A DNA stretch of 64,000 bases from Phlebotomus papatasi (taxonomy: Eukaryota; Arthropoda; Insecta; Diptera; Psychodidae): contig NC_077222.1 of NCBI RefSeq assembly GCF_024763615.1, positions 7,316,001 through 7,380,000 of the forward strand. Direction: 5' to 3'. The notes under the pieces are model-generated. The model had not been told where the DNA came from, made no database searches, and was given only the letters and a program-made list of their open reading frames with translations. This document shows positions 37,001 through 48,720 of the stretch, piece by piece (position 1 is the first letter of the stretch; every line of letters starts with the position of its first letter). The position numbers were made by a program, and so were the translations under genes.

Positions 37001-40000
37001 AGAGTTCGCAAAGATTCCAAAGATGGCGCTAGAATGCACAGGAAAAAGTATTTTGTAAAAAGTTCGTAAATGTTTGTGAATTCCATAGGGGATTAGCAAA
37101 ATACTTGTAAATTGTCTAGTTCACTAAAAAGTTTGTATAAGTTTGTATTTTTTTGTTCTTTTTAAACATTTTTTTCTTTTGTTTGTCTGACAAAATGTTA
37201 CGAACAAATAAAAAAAATTTACAAACATTTTTCTGTGTATTTACGAACACTTACGAACAAATGTTTGTAATAGAAAGAACGCTCGTCACGCGATCTTCTC
37301 TGGAAAAGTACAAACTTTCACAAACAATTTTCCGAAATACAGTGCCCGCTTTGTAATTCGGATGATTGGGAGACAACAAAGACAGATGTCCGCTTCGTGT
37401 AATCCGGATGGATTTTTTGAATTTGTTCAACGTCTCGAAAATATAATACAAGATTTTTTTTTGTAGAATTAGTTTAAAAAAAAAAGAATAAAAGGACATA
37501 ATTAGAGAATTCTATGCTATTATACTTCATTTATTAAACAAAAACTTCACAAGATAATTAATTTTCATTGCTGATTACACATGCATATAAGCTCAAAATT
37601 ATTTTAAATGTAACCGTCGAGAACTCGTCCGGATTACGCCGATCCGGATTAGAGAGCGGAAAACGCGGGCACTGTATATTTTTTTCTGGAGGCTCTCACT
37701 CAATCGGCTCTTATAAAGGGTAAGTGTTTCATCTACTGACCATTTTAAATTTTTAACAAATTATATTACATTATATTGTTACTTTTGAAAAAGAAATACA
37801 ACAAATAGTGTCGAAGGAACACCTAATGACACTTCAAGAAGTCATATCATGACCTATTGGCACCTTATTTTGTTCTATTTGAGATACACAATTTAAACAT
37901 CTTTTTTTAGAAAAGGGAAGATTAAAGAAAAAATCTTAATATTACTTGCATTTTATTTGATATATTAATTAATTTTAATATTATGAGGAAACTGCACTGA
38001 GAAAAAAATGGGGGTCCGATTAACTTTTTTTCCTCCTAATTTTAACACTTTTTAGGTATAAAAATATATCGACATTTTTTAATGTTATTTTACACCTTTT
38101 AAAGGGTAAAATTAACATAAAAAGGGTAACTTTAACCCCTAATACACCTAAAAAGCATAATATTTACAACGATTTAGGATCAATACTGCAGGGTAAAATA
38201 AACATTTCGGGAAAGTTATTTTAACCTTTTCGGATTTATCTCAGTGTGGCAATAGGTATTCCTTGCTGAATAGGTGTTCCTTCGACCCCAAATAAAAAAA
38301 ATAAAATAAAAAAAGCTTGACAAAATTTCATTTTAGCCAAGACACGTAGAGGGATTATAACAGGCAGAGAGATTTAATCTTGAGGAGGGAACCAAGAAGA
38401 GTTTTCCAAGATAGCATACTTTTCTCATATAAAAAGATGTGGCAAAGCGTCCCAGGCTTTGCGAAGTGTTCGAATTCATGACTTAGGTGCTGTCCCTCAA
38501 AAGTACTTTCGCATCATTTACCGTTTACCTATTCTCAACCGATTTAAACCGATTTGTAAATCACTCGAAAGATCCTACAAAATAATTTTAATAGTAATAA
38601 AATGGATTTTAGCACAAGAATTATTCATCGGTTCATAACCGGTTAATTAACGGTTCACAACCGATTTGAACGGATTTATAAAACATTCAAAACATTGCTC
38701 AAAATAATCGATGTATTATCGGTTCAAAACCGATTAGAACCGGTTCAGTTTTGTCGGAAATTCTAAGACCTTTCCAACGAGCCCAAACATGACCCCAGTC
38801 GCTTGATAAATGCGCTCTTTAGAACCTTTTTTAACCTTTGACTTTGAAAAACTGTTATTAGGAATGATTCAACGGTATTATCGTATATGGTCAATTGTCC
38901 GCCTGGGTAATCTCTAAAACATATCTGAAAAAAATCGCTCGCCGCATTTTCGAGCAATCCCAAAAAAACATGGTTTTGGACGGGAAGGGGAGGGGTATGG
39001 GAATAAGGGGCATGTTAACTATCCTTTGGTCGACTTCGAAGGTTCCAAGTCGCTATCTTTTACTGTTTGACCTCTAGAGCTAGCGACAGACGGTCAGACG
39101 GACAAAAAGCGTGACATTTCTGAGAAATCATCTGAAAGCTTGTTGAGAAAAGCGGTCTTTGGGGGGGGGGGATGGAAGGTGGAAATTTTGGGGGTGCGAA
39201 AAACTCGAGGGATCATATACTGCTGTCTCTGTGGAGTTCGATCAGTAAAAATCTTTACCAAGGGTGGGAAATTCTAGAGAAATTCTAAAATCTCCTATCT
39301 CTTAAAATTTGAGAAAAAAGCTATCTCTGACGAACAAAATCAGACAGGTTAACCTTATAAAAATTTTCCCAAGATTCATTAGTGCATATTACAGTCTCAT
39401 ATTTTTCGTAATACTACCAGTTGCGGTCTGTTTAAACTGGAGTACTTGGCAATGACAATGCATACAATGAGTACAATGCGCTATGTACCGCTGAATCTTG
39501 GATATCTTCCATTTTTTGTTCCCGAGACATCCCCTTCTTGCTGCCTGGGATAATCCCCTCAAGTGTGTCCCGGCTAAAATAGAAAATCGCAACAAACTTT
39601 TTTTTCTCAATACGTTAATAAATGTGTTTTATATTAAAGGATATTTTAAATAGTAAATTGTTAAAGTAATTTAACAAGAGAAGGTGGGCGGTAGTTTCCG
39701 AAACTCTCAAATCGAAAACTACCAGTATTTAGCAAATATCCTAAGTTCGATTCTCATGTAAAACCAGCGTCCAGTGAAAATCCAAGGAAATTTGGAAAAG
39801 ATAACTCATCTCGCACCGAACCTAATTCTAGCAGTTCTGTAGCTTAATTTTCCTCAATATAAATTCATTTTAATGGGGATAATAAATGTGTCAATAAGAA
39901 TCAAATACATAATAAGCAATAAAAGAAAATAAAAAAAAAAAACATCAGACAACTGGAACGGCAATCCCTGTCAATTGACACCAATCAATTCAATCACTTA

Positions 40001-43000
40001 CGACTTCTGCCTTGCGGTCTCCCCTGTACTTTGTCCCCGACTGTGGCATACAGATCGGAATTCGTATCAACTGCCGCTTGATCACTCGCTGGAATGTCCG
40101 GAAGACTTCGATGTGGTGCATTGCTAGATCTAATGCAATTTAACACACAAGTTAGATATCAACTCAATTAGCACACCATCAAGATCAAGTTCAACAGTAA
40201 ACAGTTTTCAAAAGCAATTGGAAGCATTCGCATTGACAGAGTGAAAGATATATAACAGATAAATATATGTAAATGATATAAGCCACCTTTTAACATCATT
40301 ATCAGCAACAGAATCCACTGTATCGGTCTTGAGAGCCGATGTTGAATTGTGCAGATTGTCATCTGGATTTTTTATCTTAACCATGCCTTCCAAGCCCAAC
40401 AGATCATTCCTTTTTTTTTTTGAAGCACACAGAGACAGCAAGAAGAAAAGAAAACACAAAAAAAACTGAAAACAAATATTGCTAAACACACTTTTTTGTT
40501 GTTCTTTCACAATATCTAATAACAAAAAGAAGACAAAGTAACCTAGACTTTGTGGGATGCTCGTACTTCATTGCTATATCAAGACTTAGTAACTTCTTCG
40601 GAGAGTCAGAGTAACTTATTGTGCTATGAACTTCGACTTTCTGTGCTTGCCAGTTGAAATTGTTTTTTAATCAATTCATAAATCACCTAATTAAAAATTT
40701 AATTTCGAATTTAAAATCTTCTTTTTTATTCAATCAAAATTTGTATAGAATTCGAAGACCTTTCAAATAAACCCAAAATTGTCAAGATAGGTTAAAAAAT
40801 GAGCCGTTTAGACACTTTTTAAACTTTAACTATTAAAAATTATTGTAAAAGGAAGCGTTCAATAGCTTTAAATTCATGAAAAAATGAAAAAAAAAATTCT
40901 AAATTTTCAAGTTTGAACTCCTGTATCTAAGGGCCTTGACAGACTTGAGGATTGACCGAGAGACGACTTAGCGTAATTGTATTCGAAATAATGGTTAAAC
41001 CGCATTTCTATCATTTTCCACTAACCCGTCTCTCGGCTTAAGTCGTAAGTGTGTCTAGGGCATAACCATAGTATGACCTAAGTCGGATAATGTGTATCTT
41101 CTGAAAAGGTCTTGACATTAGCTACAGCATATTAAAATTTCAGCTCAATCAGAGGAGTTTTCTGTTTTGACAGTTATTTCAAATTGGCGGACAGAAATGT
41201 CAAATCAAGATGACAACCACGCCATCTTGTACATCTCGAACATCTTATTTTTAGTTGTAAATACCTTCATTTTTGTTTGTTATTAGAAATTATTAATGTT
41301 GAAATTATTAAATTGTGTCATACGTTAAGTAATTGTTTATAAATCCGGTAAAGAGAAAAAAAGGATCTTTGAGAAAAACGCGTTTAAAGTTATCTTTTCC
41401 TTTAATAAATTACTAAAAATAATTATTTAATAAATTATTAAATAATAATTAATAAAAATATCAATAAAATAATTATATTAATAAAAAAAGGACGACTCTA
41501 GAAAACGCTAAGTAGATATCTTTAACCGTTTGGTCTCTGGACCTTAAAAAAAATGGACAAAAAACGCTATCTATTTTTTAAAACGTTAAAAATTTTTGAA
41601 ATTAGATGAATATTATGAATCCTTTGACATCGTAAAACAGAAGAATTTTATCGCACTTTTAGTATTACAGAGGCGTAGGGTAAGTGTGCCAAATTTCGGC
41701 ATAGTTGCATGCAACCGCCAAAGTCTCAAGTTTGAAATGTAATATTTTTAAGATATTGAATATTTTTGTTACTTTTTAATGAGGAGTGTTTCTTGGAACC
41801 TTGTAGACAGTTTATGGTCTTTATTTTCTCTAAATTCATTCTTAATCATTTTTAACACTAAACCTACCAAGACCCGGTCAAATTGACCGGTTTAAAATTA
41901 ACACATATTTAAACGGTACAATGTCTCTATCAAACTTTATGAATTTCTTAAAATATGCATGTAATATATTTTTTAGTGTTTACATTTTAATTTTTTGCTC
42001 TATTCCAAGACGAATTTGTTGAATATCCTACCCAAGCGCGGTTTGTCATTTGACCCAAAAACGGTCGGTAGGTTTAGTGTTAAAGGGAATAAAAATGTAG
42101 ACATAACATTGCTGCCTTATTTCGGCCACCTTCATTCTCATAGTTCCGTGCCCTCCCGGAATTTTTTCAATGTCTTTTTCAGATTATCGTGCTCGTCGAA
42201 TAGACATTTTTTGTTATTTTTTGCATTGTATATTCTCTAGAGTATGCAAAACCTAAAAATTCATGTATATTCGAAAAACAAAAAATGTGGCCGAAATGCA
42301 AGCTGGCCGGAATTTGGCACACATACCCTATATTAATTTTTAAAAAATTTTAGGTGAAATCTTTTAAAATTAAACTTGACTAACATTTACTATTTTGCCT
42401 ATAAATTATGTTCTCTCTGCAGAGTTCGAGCAATAAAAATGTCGAATGGGCGAGGAAATTAATTAATTGTTCAACGATGAAATAGTGCCAGAAAAATTCT
42501 TTGTTATTTTTCTTCACTAGATTAATTGTATTTTCGTCTTTTGCTATTGAAGATTTATATTGTCATTTAGTTATGCTGTTTTTTTTACAATTCAATGTTT
42601 ACTCATTTTTGTCCTTATTAATCATAGAAAAGTTTCTCAAATATCGCAAAAAAAATAAGAAACTTTTGGACTCCACTTCTTGTACATAACAGTAGCCCAT
42701 AAAATTAAATATACGCCCTCCGGATATTCACAGCTATTTCGTTGTTCATTTATTGTGAAATAGAAATATTATTTAGCTGTAGAAAGACCCAACATTCCAA
42801 CAAAATTTATTCAAACAATTTCATTTCATTTCAAAGATATTTTGTCTAAATGAAGCGTGCTGGCAAAATATGCAACTTTGCCCTGAAATGTGTATGAATT
42901 ATCATTTCTAGAAATTGTTTTTTCATCATTTTAATTACATTTGAGAGATTGTGAGTTTAGTCAAAACACGAATCACACAAAAGCACATTCATTTGCCTTT

Positions 43001-46000
43001 TCTTCCAACAGAGAAATCTATTATATTTTAGTTTATTTAGGGAGAGAAAGAGAATCGTCACAGAACATTTCCCATGAACTGTAATGTGGTTGAGTTTAGA
43101 AGCAAAAAACCACGATGAAATTTAATATTACTGAAAATATTTTTCCACATTATCTCGTTGCTTAACACTTTAGTCAATTGATCTAATTTGATTAGTGAAG
43201 ATCACATATCTCACAACCATACACAAATAGGATTGTGAATTGTGGTGAAAAGGAGCTGACTTAATACTCATAATATCGTTGAAAAATTCTTCCTCGCAGC
43301 AAAAAGGCACATTTGAAATAAATTAGCATTTGTGAGATTATGAAGTTTTATTTATTCTTTTTGAGAATCAGCGAAACAAGTGAGAATAAAATAGAAAAAA
43401 AAGAATGTTAATTTGAAAGGAAAATACTATGAGAATACATATTTTTTTGAACATCACACGTATCGTAAATCACATTCTCATGCCGACAAGTATTATGCAA
43501 GAAAGTCTGTTCAAACAGAAAAAAATATATAAAACATGTTATTGAGTTACAGGGTGGAAGAAAATTTTCCCTCCGATTACCAAACTAGATCTCTTAATGT
43601 TCATGCCCATTTGGTTTTGCCATTTAGATAAAAAGAAACATTAAAAAATTGAGCATTTTATCAAGTAGGGGAGAGCCTGCATGTTTCAGTTGTTTAAATG
43701 CTGGTCCAACCTTTCCCTAGATATCAGTATAGGTCCATTCAGGGGCATGACATTTCCTATGTTTCCCATATGTTTCTAGCGTGCCGAAAAATCATTTTGG
43801 TTGATTAGCTGTTTTCTGTCATTGTAGAATGAATAAGTAAAAAATACTAATACGAAATAAAAGCCAATTTAATAACGAAGAGGCAACCGAAAACTCAAAA
43901 TTGGCAACCTATGTAGTTTCGGAGATATCTCGTAAAATGTGTACGGAAACAGGTAAAAATTTACACTAAAATCGGTCCCATTTTTCAGAGTTAATGTCAC
44001 CCCCTTGGGTCCATTAATGGGTTCATTGATCTGTGATTTAAAAATTACCAAGGCTCAAGCTAAAAAGAACTGTCAGTCCTTATTTATTATGAAAGTCCTT
44101 ATTATGAAAATTTACAAGTTTGACAAGTTACTTCTCAAAAACGTATTAACTGATCTTAATAAAATCTGACTTGAAGTCGACGTATGACTTAAGCTTAAAT
44201 ATATATTTTTTGATTAAAGCCTTCACACTGCTCCATCTGGTAGCTTCCATACAAAATAATCGTTTGTCAAAGCCATCGAGCATTACTGCACAATAAACTG
44301 AAAACATTTTACGTGTTAGGAAACCAACGGCATTTTCGGAGTCCTTAGTATCTCTTGAACATAATCTCCCGAAGAAACTTACAATACATCGCGTCAAGTT
44401 TCTGAGAAACCTTAAGATGAAGGTTCTTAAGAAGAAAGTAGAATTATTTTATAAAACTTCCTTTTTCATCGGTACATCGCAAGTTATTGGTACCAAAGAC
44501 GGATGTATAGAAAAAAAAACTCAAGTAACATTTTCCTAGTCATTTTCCTTGTGATTTTCTAGATTTTGATCTTAAATTGAGGAGCTCAGAGCACAAAAAC
44601 GCTATTTTAATAGGGAAATGCATACGACTTAGAATTTTTTTGCTCTGATCGCCTCAATTCTTAATTAAACTTTATTTTTCGAAAAATGAAATATAAAAAA
44701 GGTAATCTATAAATGCATCTAAAAATCTAGAAAATGATTGTTAACGTTATTAGTTTTTCATTTTTTTCATTCAGTCAAGCTCGATCAAAAAATTATTCGT
44801 GAGGATTGTTGAAAACACCTCTTCTCAGAAAGGAGTTATAAAGTAAAATGCTCTCATTTTGTATGGGGGCTATCAGAATGGAGGGTGTGGGGAGGGAATG
44901 GTATGCATGGATAAAAAGTTCAAGTCAAACACTGACCCTATACCGAATTTCATCAAGATCGTTTCAGCAATTATTGCGTAATTCGTTGTCAAAATTGGGA
45001 TTTTTCGGAAGTGTAAAGGTTATTTTTCCCAGCGTTTATCGTCCTGGGTTCCGCCAATTTTTAAATCTTATATTAGAACTTATATTATCTTATATTAGAT
45101 TATATTAGAAATGAGAGTAAACGTATTTTACTCTCATTTCTGGATAAAGATGAACCAGCGCCCATATACTTTTGACCATTCTTCCTTCTAAGAAACAGTT
45201 TTTATGCTCTAGAACTTTTCCTCAATGGTTTAAAATATTGGTCACAGAGCAAAGGTTGTTACCTATGCCAATGTCTATCCATTGACATAGGTCCCATTCG
45301 TGGTGAATCCGGGACCGAAATTGACCATTCTTCTTTCCTTACAAAATATGTCTAAGATCGTCTTCAGACTAGAGGTTTAGCCCAGTTCCGGAGGGTCTCA
45401 AAACCTTAAACAGCAACCGATTTTATTGATTTTTCAAAGTGTAATAGGTCATTTGCCCTTAATAATCCAGTCCTAAGTCAAAATTTTCCAAAACATCTTG
45501 ACTGAAAAGAAATTAGAGAAGTTAAGCCATATGGCTAAGCCTTAGGTCTGAAGCCCGTATAACAGTAATAAAGTTAATCAAAATGAAATAAATGACTCCA
45601 TTTCTATCAATAAATCAAGTATTTCTGGGATACTTCAAGGGTTCAAAGCGTACATTTCCTTTCGAGATAAGAGAATTAGGGGAAAGTACTCTAGGTTGGA
45701 CCACAAATATGAAGTTCAAACTTGATGAATTTTTTTTCTGGGAAAATCGAAAATGAATCCCAATTTTCATTAAACCGAAAAAATCGTTAGTTAATTGAGA
45801 TCCCATGCTTATATCATTTACCATTCAAAATCCCTTAGTTTCTTTTTATGAGGTAAATAAAACTACTACGTCGATTTGGTCCAAGGCATGGTACAATTTT
45901 TGCCTTCGTATGTGACGGTACATGCCTTTGAATCTAGAATTTTTTCGGAAAATATTTCTATCGAAAAACTAAACAATCTATTATTGATTAGACTGAGGTC

Positions 46001-48265
46001 TAATACACTCACTGAAACTATTAATACAGAGAAAAACGCTAACGAAAAGAATCTTTTCCAATTTTTCTGAAATACTGCTATTCCAGTAGGAATAAATTGT
46101 TTAAAAAGCCATATTATCGATATGACAACCCTAAAATACGACTGCAAAAAGAGAAGGGTGATACTTCATGCCATTTTGAAGTCAATAACTGAAGTTATTT
46201 TGTTTCCGGAAACAAATAAAAACAAAATTTTGGAAATTGTTTCTTAAATGATATCAATCCAAGTGTCTTGCCTTTGTGTGATCCTGCAAAATCACCATGG
46301 TGAGCAATGAAATACTCTCAAAAAGGCAACACATTACACTGTCACCATTCCGATTGGGGTGAAATGAAAATAAAGCTACAAAATTTGCTATTTTCCTCGC
46401 GATACAAGAATAATCCTACTTTTAAGTAAGTACATTATATACAATGCATTTAGTCAGCAGTGACGGTGAATTTATTTGCTTTACTACTAGAATCCTTGAG
46501 GATTTTTCGAGCGCAATGTGAAGCAAAACATACAAAAATGTGAGGTTGTGGAATAACATGTGACATATTAAATGGCGGTAGTGTTACTAGATAAGCATTC
46601 GAAGGCATGAAATTCTTAAATTCGAAGGCAAGGTATGGGTGATTTTGCAAGTTATCCACCACCCACAAAAATGGTATCCTTCTCGAGAAAAACTATGTTG
46701 ACGATAAAATCAACCTTAATTAACCCCATTTACACTAGTCACGTTTTTCAAAAAATCATTTTAAATAGGAAAAAACACATGTAAAATTCTATATTAAAAT
46801 GAAGCTTTGAGTCCATTTTCAATTTTTTCTTATAAAAGCATAAAAACGCATCACTAGGCCCTCTATTTTTGGAGGAGACTCGTAATTGATAATAAGCTAA
46901 CTAATATTTGATAGAAATGTGTAAGTTTTTTAGAAAAACCAAAAGAAATTCACAATATTCGAAGGCATGAACGTTCGAAGGGAGAGTACTTTCCCCTATA
47001 TCTTTTTACAAAGTTGTAGAATGATAAATTTCTCAAAAGAATGTTTTATTTTAAAACTTTTCAAGTTTTCTGCAAGTAAAAAAATAATACGTTTTGTCCA
47101 GGGCCAAAACATTCTCGTAAATTTTTCCACAAACCTCGGTAAATTTTTTTTCTTAAGTGAATTTTTAGTTTAGGAATAAAACCAAATATACAATAATTTT
47201 GTTCAATAAAGAAAAACATACAATTTGTTAATTATATTGCTCTGTCCGATAGATATTTATCCTAGATTTTGTTGTCACTTTTTGCCCCAGAGATTACCTT
47301 ACGTATTAGGTTATGTTAGTTCTAACCAAACTTGTCTCGCCGCTTTTCCGCTTAACTTCTTGTAATTTATAGGAAATTCCTCGCGTGATCCAATGATTTA
47401 AAACCGAATTTTCTATAATTTAGCGCTACATTTTTTCCACTTGAGATGATCTCAAAGTGCTAATTTGGTAATACCCTGTTATTATAATATTATTAGATCA
47501 TCTGGGAAGGACTGTCACGTGCTTATCATAAATTAAATGCCGCCAAATACTATAAATAAATAAGGTTACTACGGTATGTTCCTTTCATTTGATATTACTG
47601 ATAAGTTTCTGAGTAAAATGGGCAATATACGAGGTAGAAATTGCCTCTTATCTCTGCTATCTCTCCTTCAATATTTGCTTGTTTTCTCTTTTACCTATCA
47701 GTCTGTGGAATTAGGCACCTTGCTCACGGCAAAATGTGTATGAGCCCAAGAAATTTGATAATTTCTTTTTCAATGCACTTCACTCGTACAGTGCACATTT
47801 TTATTGATAATACTACTCCCTGGTATCGCAAAACATGAAAAAAAACTGTAGGAAATGCTCAAATGAGTTTCTCCTTCTCTTCAGTAAAGTAAACTTTTAA
47901 CAGTTTCTGGCACAGTTTATGGTTGCGACGACATTCAGGGAAAAACAATGCAGTCAACCGTTTAGTTTTTAGTTCATTTCTTGTGCACAAAATGCACACA
48001 CACTTTCCAATTAATGAAATTTTGATGCATTAGCTACTCAGCACATAAATCTAGAGAACAACACATTTTATGCAATTGATTGTGATGCATCTATTGAGAA
48101 TATTAAAAAAGGGGGAAAAGGAGGAGGAAATAAAGTTAGATGTTGAGCATATTGTACGTACTTGGGCACTTTCTTCCGGCAACACAGGCAAGCGGCCAGC
48201 ATCGTTGTCAGGGATGTGAATATGGTGAATGAGAGGATAAATGTCCAAATTTCATCATAATCCAT
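27068..48265 (-). CDS. LAT/PAG-like transmembrane adaptor, tyrosine-motif-rich
   Basis: Six exons (48267-48162, 40409-40287, 40129-40002, 36784-35745, 32584-32215, 28026-27068) join with matching phases into 907 residues. Residues 1-7 (MDYDEIW) are outside and about 8-25 form one membrane span. CLCC at 26-29 followed by RKK looks like a juxtamembrane palmitoylation site. The rest is a disordered Ser/Asn/Gly-rich tail with 26 Y-x-x-(I/L/V) motifs, for example NYETI, GYETI, GYSSI (three times), HYATV and MYAKV. The last residues YFQV resemble a class II PDZ ligand. This order matches vertebrate adaptors LAT, NTAL and PAG/Cbp, which recruit SH2 proteins such as Csk or Grb2 after Src-kinase phosphorylation. 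Function is inferred from architecture only, and orthology is not claimed. No SH2, kinase or other folded domain is present. Confidence 0.85.
28713..29283. repeat. Palindromic element with a second palindromic MITE inserted inside
   Basis: Outer arms (about 28713-28822 and 29160-29283) are inverted copies starting CCAGTGATAAGCCCAG and ending with the reverse complement. Inside sits a different palindrome, 28825-29088 (ATGGCTCCGGCACACC ... GGTGTGCCCGAGCCAT). Next to it is a hairpin with stem AAGAATCGCGTCGAG. Immediately to the left (28572-28710) is a partial copy of the element nested at 1940. Confidence 0.75.
31285..31655. repeat. Interspersed repeat, copy 2, interrupted
   Basis: Its left part (31285-31336) and right part (about 31528-31655) match the continuous copy at 23595-23795. 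Between them is about 190 bp with the 'gctaagatggcgatggccgc' segment and an AT-rich tail, resembling the 3' end of a non-LTR retrotransposon. Confidence 0.6.
32215..32584 (-). CDS. Adaptor exon 5: NYETI and GYETI motifs
   Basis: Starts VMKKNKLSN after acceptor tttgcag, phase 0. It contains acidic and Ser-rich stretches (EVFISDSDIS), NYETI, and DPGYETIPGDK. It ends APP plus one base G before donor gtaaat. The G joins GC of exon 6 to give Gly. Confidence 0.88.
32585..35744 (-). other. Adaptor intron 4 (3.2 kb)
   Basis: Holds a single Harbinger-type end near 33067, a diverged relative of the 6123/9497 repeat at about 33300-33560, and the tandem array 34470-35670. No coding exon was seen. Confidence 0.75.
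34470..35670. repeat. Tandem array of ~163-bp units with a three-unit higher-order period
   Basis: Seven or more units of 159-171 bp, each with a 'gtctttactaataaatgattataaattttc'-like core, a purine-rich part and a 'cagttcagat.ttgtcgttgga' part. Unit signatures run tgtgtc / gagtgagtc / gtgtgggtc and then repeat in the same order, giving a period of about 492-496 bp. Array edges are approximate. Confidence 0.8.
35745..36784 (-). CDS. Adaptor exon 4: eight Y-x-x-hydrophobic motifs
   Basis: Long Ser/Gln/Pro-rich segment. Motifs in order are PYASV, AYDKI, PYAQL, GYTSI, HYATV, MYAAI, TYAQI and MYAKV, the last spanning the junction with exon 5. It contains basic-Ser stretches such as SRRASNES that could be Ser/Thr kinase sites. 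Acceptor ttgcag, donor gtaagt, phase 0 at the 3' end. Opposite-strand frames of 80-160 codons are shadows. Confidence 0.88.
37340..37674. mobile_element. TA-flanked MITE with CAGTGCCCGC ends
   Basis: 335 bp. It starts CAGTGCCCGC and ends GCGGGCACTG, with TA at both sides (37338-37339, 37675-37676). Subterminal 'taatccggatgg' and 'gatccggatta' are inverted. It is non-autonomous and mariner-like. Confidence 0.8.
37995..38246. repeat. CACTGAG-ended MITE, copy 2
   Basis: 252 bp and similar to 11931-12183 from end to end, with the same CACTGAG...CTCAGTG termini. It sits in adaptor intron 3. Confidence 0.75.
40002..40129 (-). CDS. Adaptor exon 3 with first tyrosine motif
   Basis: Acceptor gcattag, donor gtaagt. 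It encodes a polar segment with a single motif LYATV, and begins and ends with one-base split codons (A completing Lys/Arg, C joining CT to give Pro). Confidence 0.85.
40287..40409 (-). CDS. Adaptor exon 2: short linker, possible cassette
   Basis: Encodes NDLLGLEGMVKIKNPDDN and then a Ser/Thr/Asp-rich linker. Phases fit both neighbours. The acceptor is preceded by eleven A residues, with the pyrimidine tract set back, and the donor is a poor GTGGCT. At 123 nt the exon keeps frame if skipped (AA|A still gives Lys). It is assigned on frame, phase and its charged membrane-proximal composition. Confidence 0.7.
41678..42328. mobile_element. TA-flanked MITE (GGGTAAGTGTGCC ends), copy 2, with insertion
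   Basis: Ends GGGTAAGTGTGCC and GGCACACATACCC are flanked by TA. After removing the nested 224-bp element and one TTAA it is about 423 bp, close to the 428 bp of the copy at 19521-19948. Confidence 0.82.
41856..42079. mobile_element. TTAA-flanked MITE (family B), nested
   Basis: 224 bp with inverted ends CACTAAACCTACC and GGTAGGTTTAGTG. It is flanked by exact TTAA duplications (41852-41855, 42080-42083), as expected for piggyBac-type insertion. An inner palindrome ccggtcaaattgaccgg lies near the left end. Confidence 0.85.
43740..44007. mobile_element. hAT-type MITE, 268 bp, copy 2
   Basis: It starts CAGGGGCATGAC and ends GTCACCCCCTTG, with perfect 8-bp direct repeats GGTCCATT (43732-43739, 44008-44015). 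Same length as copy 1 and similar throughout. Confidence 0.87.
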
Positions 48266-48267
48266 CA
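48162..48267 (-). CDS. Adaptor exon 1: start codon, membrane span, CLCC
   Basis: An acceptor tttcag lies two bases before the ATG (48265-48263), so a non-coding 5' exon must exist upstream. I could not locate it. The start context gtgATGG is favourable. The exon encodes MDYDEIW, a hydrophobic stretch to about residue 25, CLCCRKKVP, and two bases (AA) of the next codon before donor GTACGT. A longer frame upstream of the ATG lies in the intron. Confidence 0.82.
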
Positions 48268-48720
48268 CTGAAAGTTGATGATTTAGCAAAATTGGTGCAT
48301 TTAAATGGGCAAGAAGGAGAGAAAAGCACAGAAATTCAGGTACAAAACAAAACAAGCAGAGAAATTAACCTAATGAACTACGTCATAGTTGAGTCATGAT
48401 TTTTGCACAGATTCCACTTAAATCACCATAAGATTTTATTGCCACAATACACTAAATACACTGTAGATTCACTAAACACTGCCGTAGACATGAAAAATTG
48501 CACACAATTGGAAATATTTTAACAAATAAAAATTACAATTTCCACCCCGATCGAGTGAATGAAATGTCATAAACTACTTCAATTTTTATCCGACAGGAGC
48601 GCTACGATGAAAAGAAAATTTTCGCCACGCGGCCAAAATTCAAATTCAAAATTTCTGTAACGAACATGAATATATTTTTGATGAAGTAGCAAAGTGATTT
48701 GCAATGCAGAATAAAATAAT
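48268..48720 (-). other. Short gap between ABC gene end and adaptor start
   Basis: About 450 bp separate the ABC stop codon from the adaptor's first coding exon. It should contain the ABC 3' UTR and perhaps the adaptor promoter. I found no clear AATAAA on the minus strand and no convincing 5' splice donor, so the adaptor's non-coding first exon may lie elsewhere. Confidence 0.5.

Larger units (their letters stand above)
36785..40001 (-). other. Adaptor intron 3 (3.2 kb)
   Basis: Contains MITEs at 37340-37674 and 37995-38246. A stretch at 38500-39120 repeats 'aaccggtt'-type words and ends with a 'gacagacggtcagacggac' segment that resembles other intron repeats. No exon was seen. Confidence 0.7.
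40410..48161 (-). other. Adaptor intron 1 (7.8 kb)
   Basis: Carries a TA-flanked MITE with a TTAA element inside it (41678-42328), an hAT-type MITE (43740-44007), and a repeat at 40931-41062 with 'cgagagacgactta' inverted ends. A possible large relative of the 56448 palindrome spans about 45678-46996. The stretch 42350-43600 and the stretch 47000-48100 show nothing recognisable. Confidence 0.7.
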
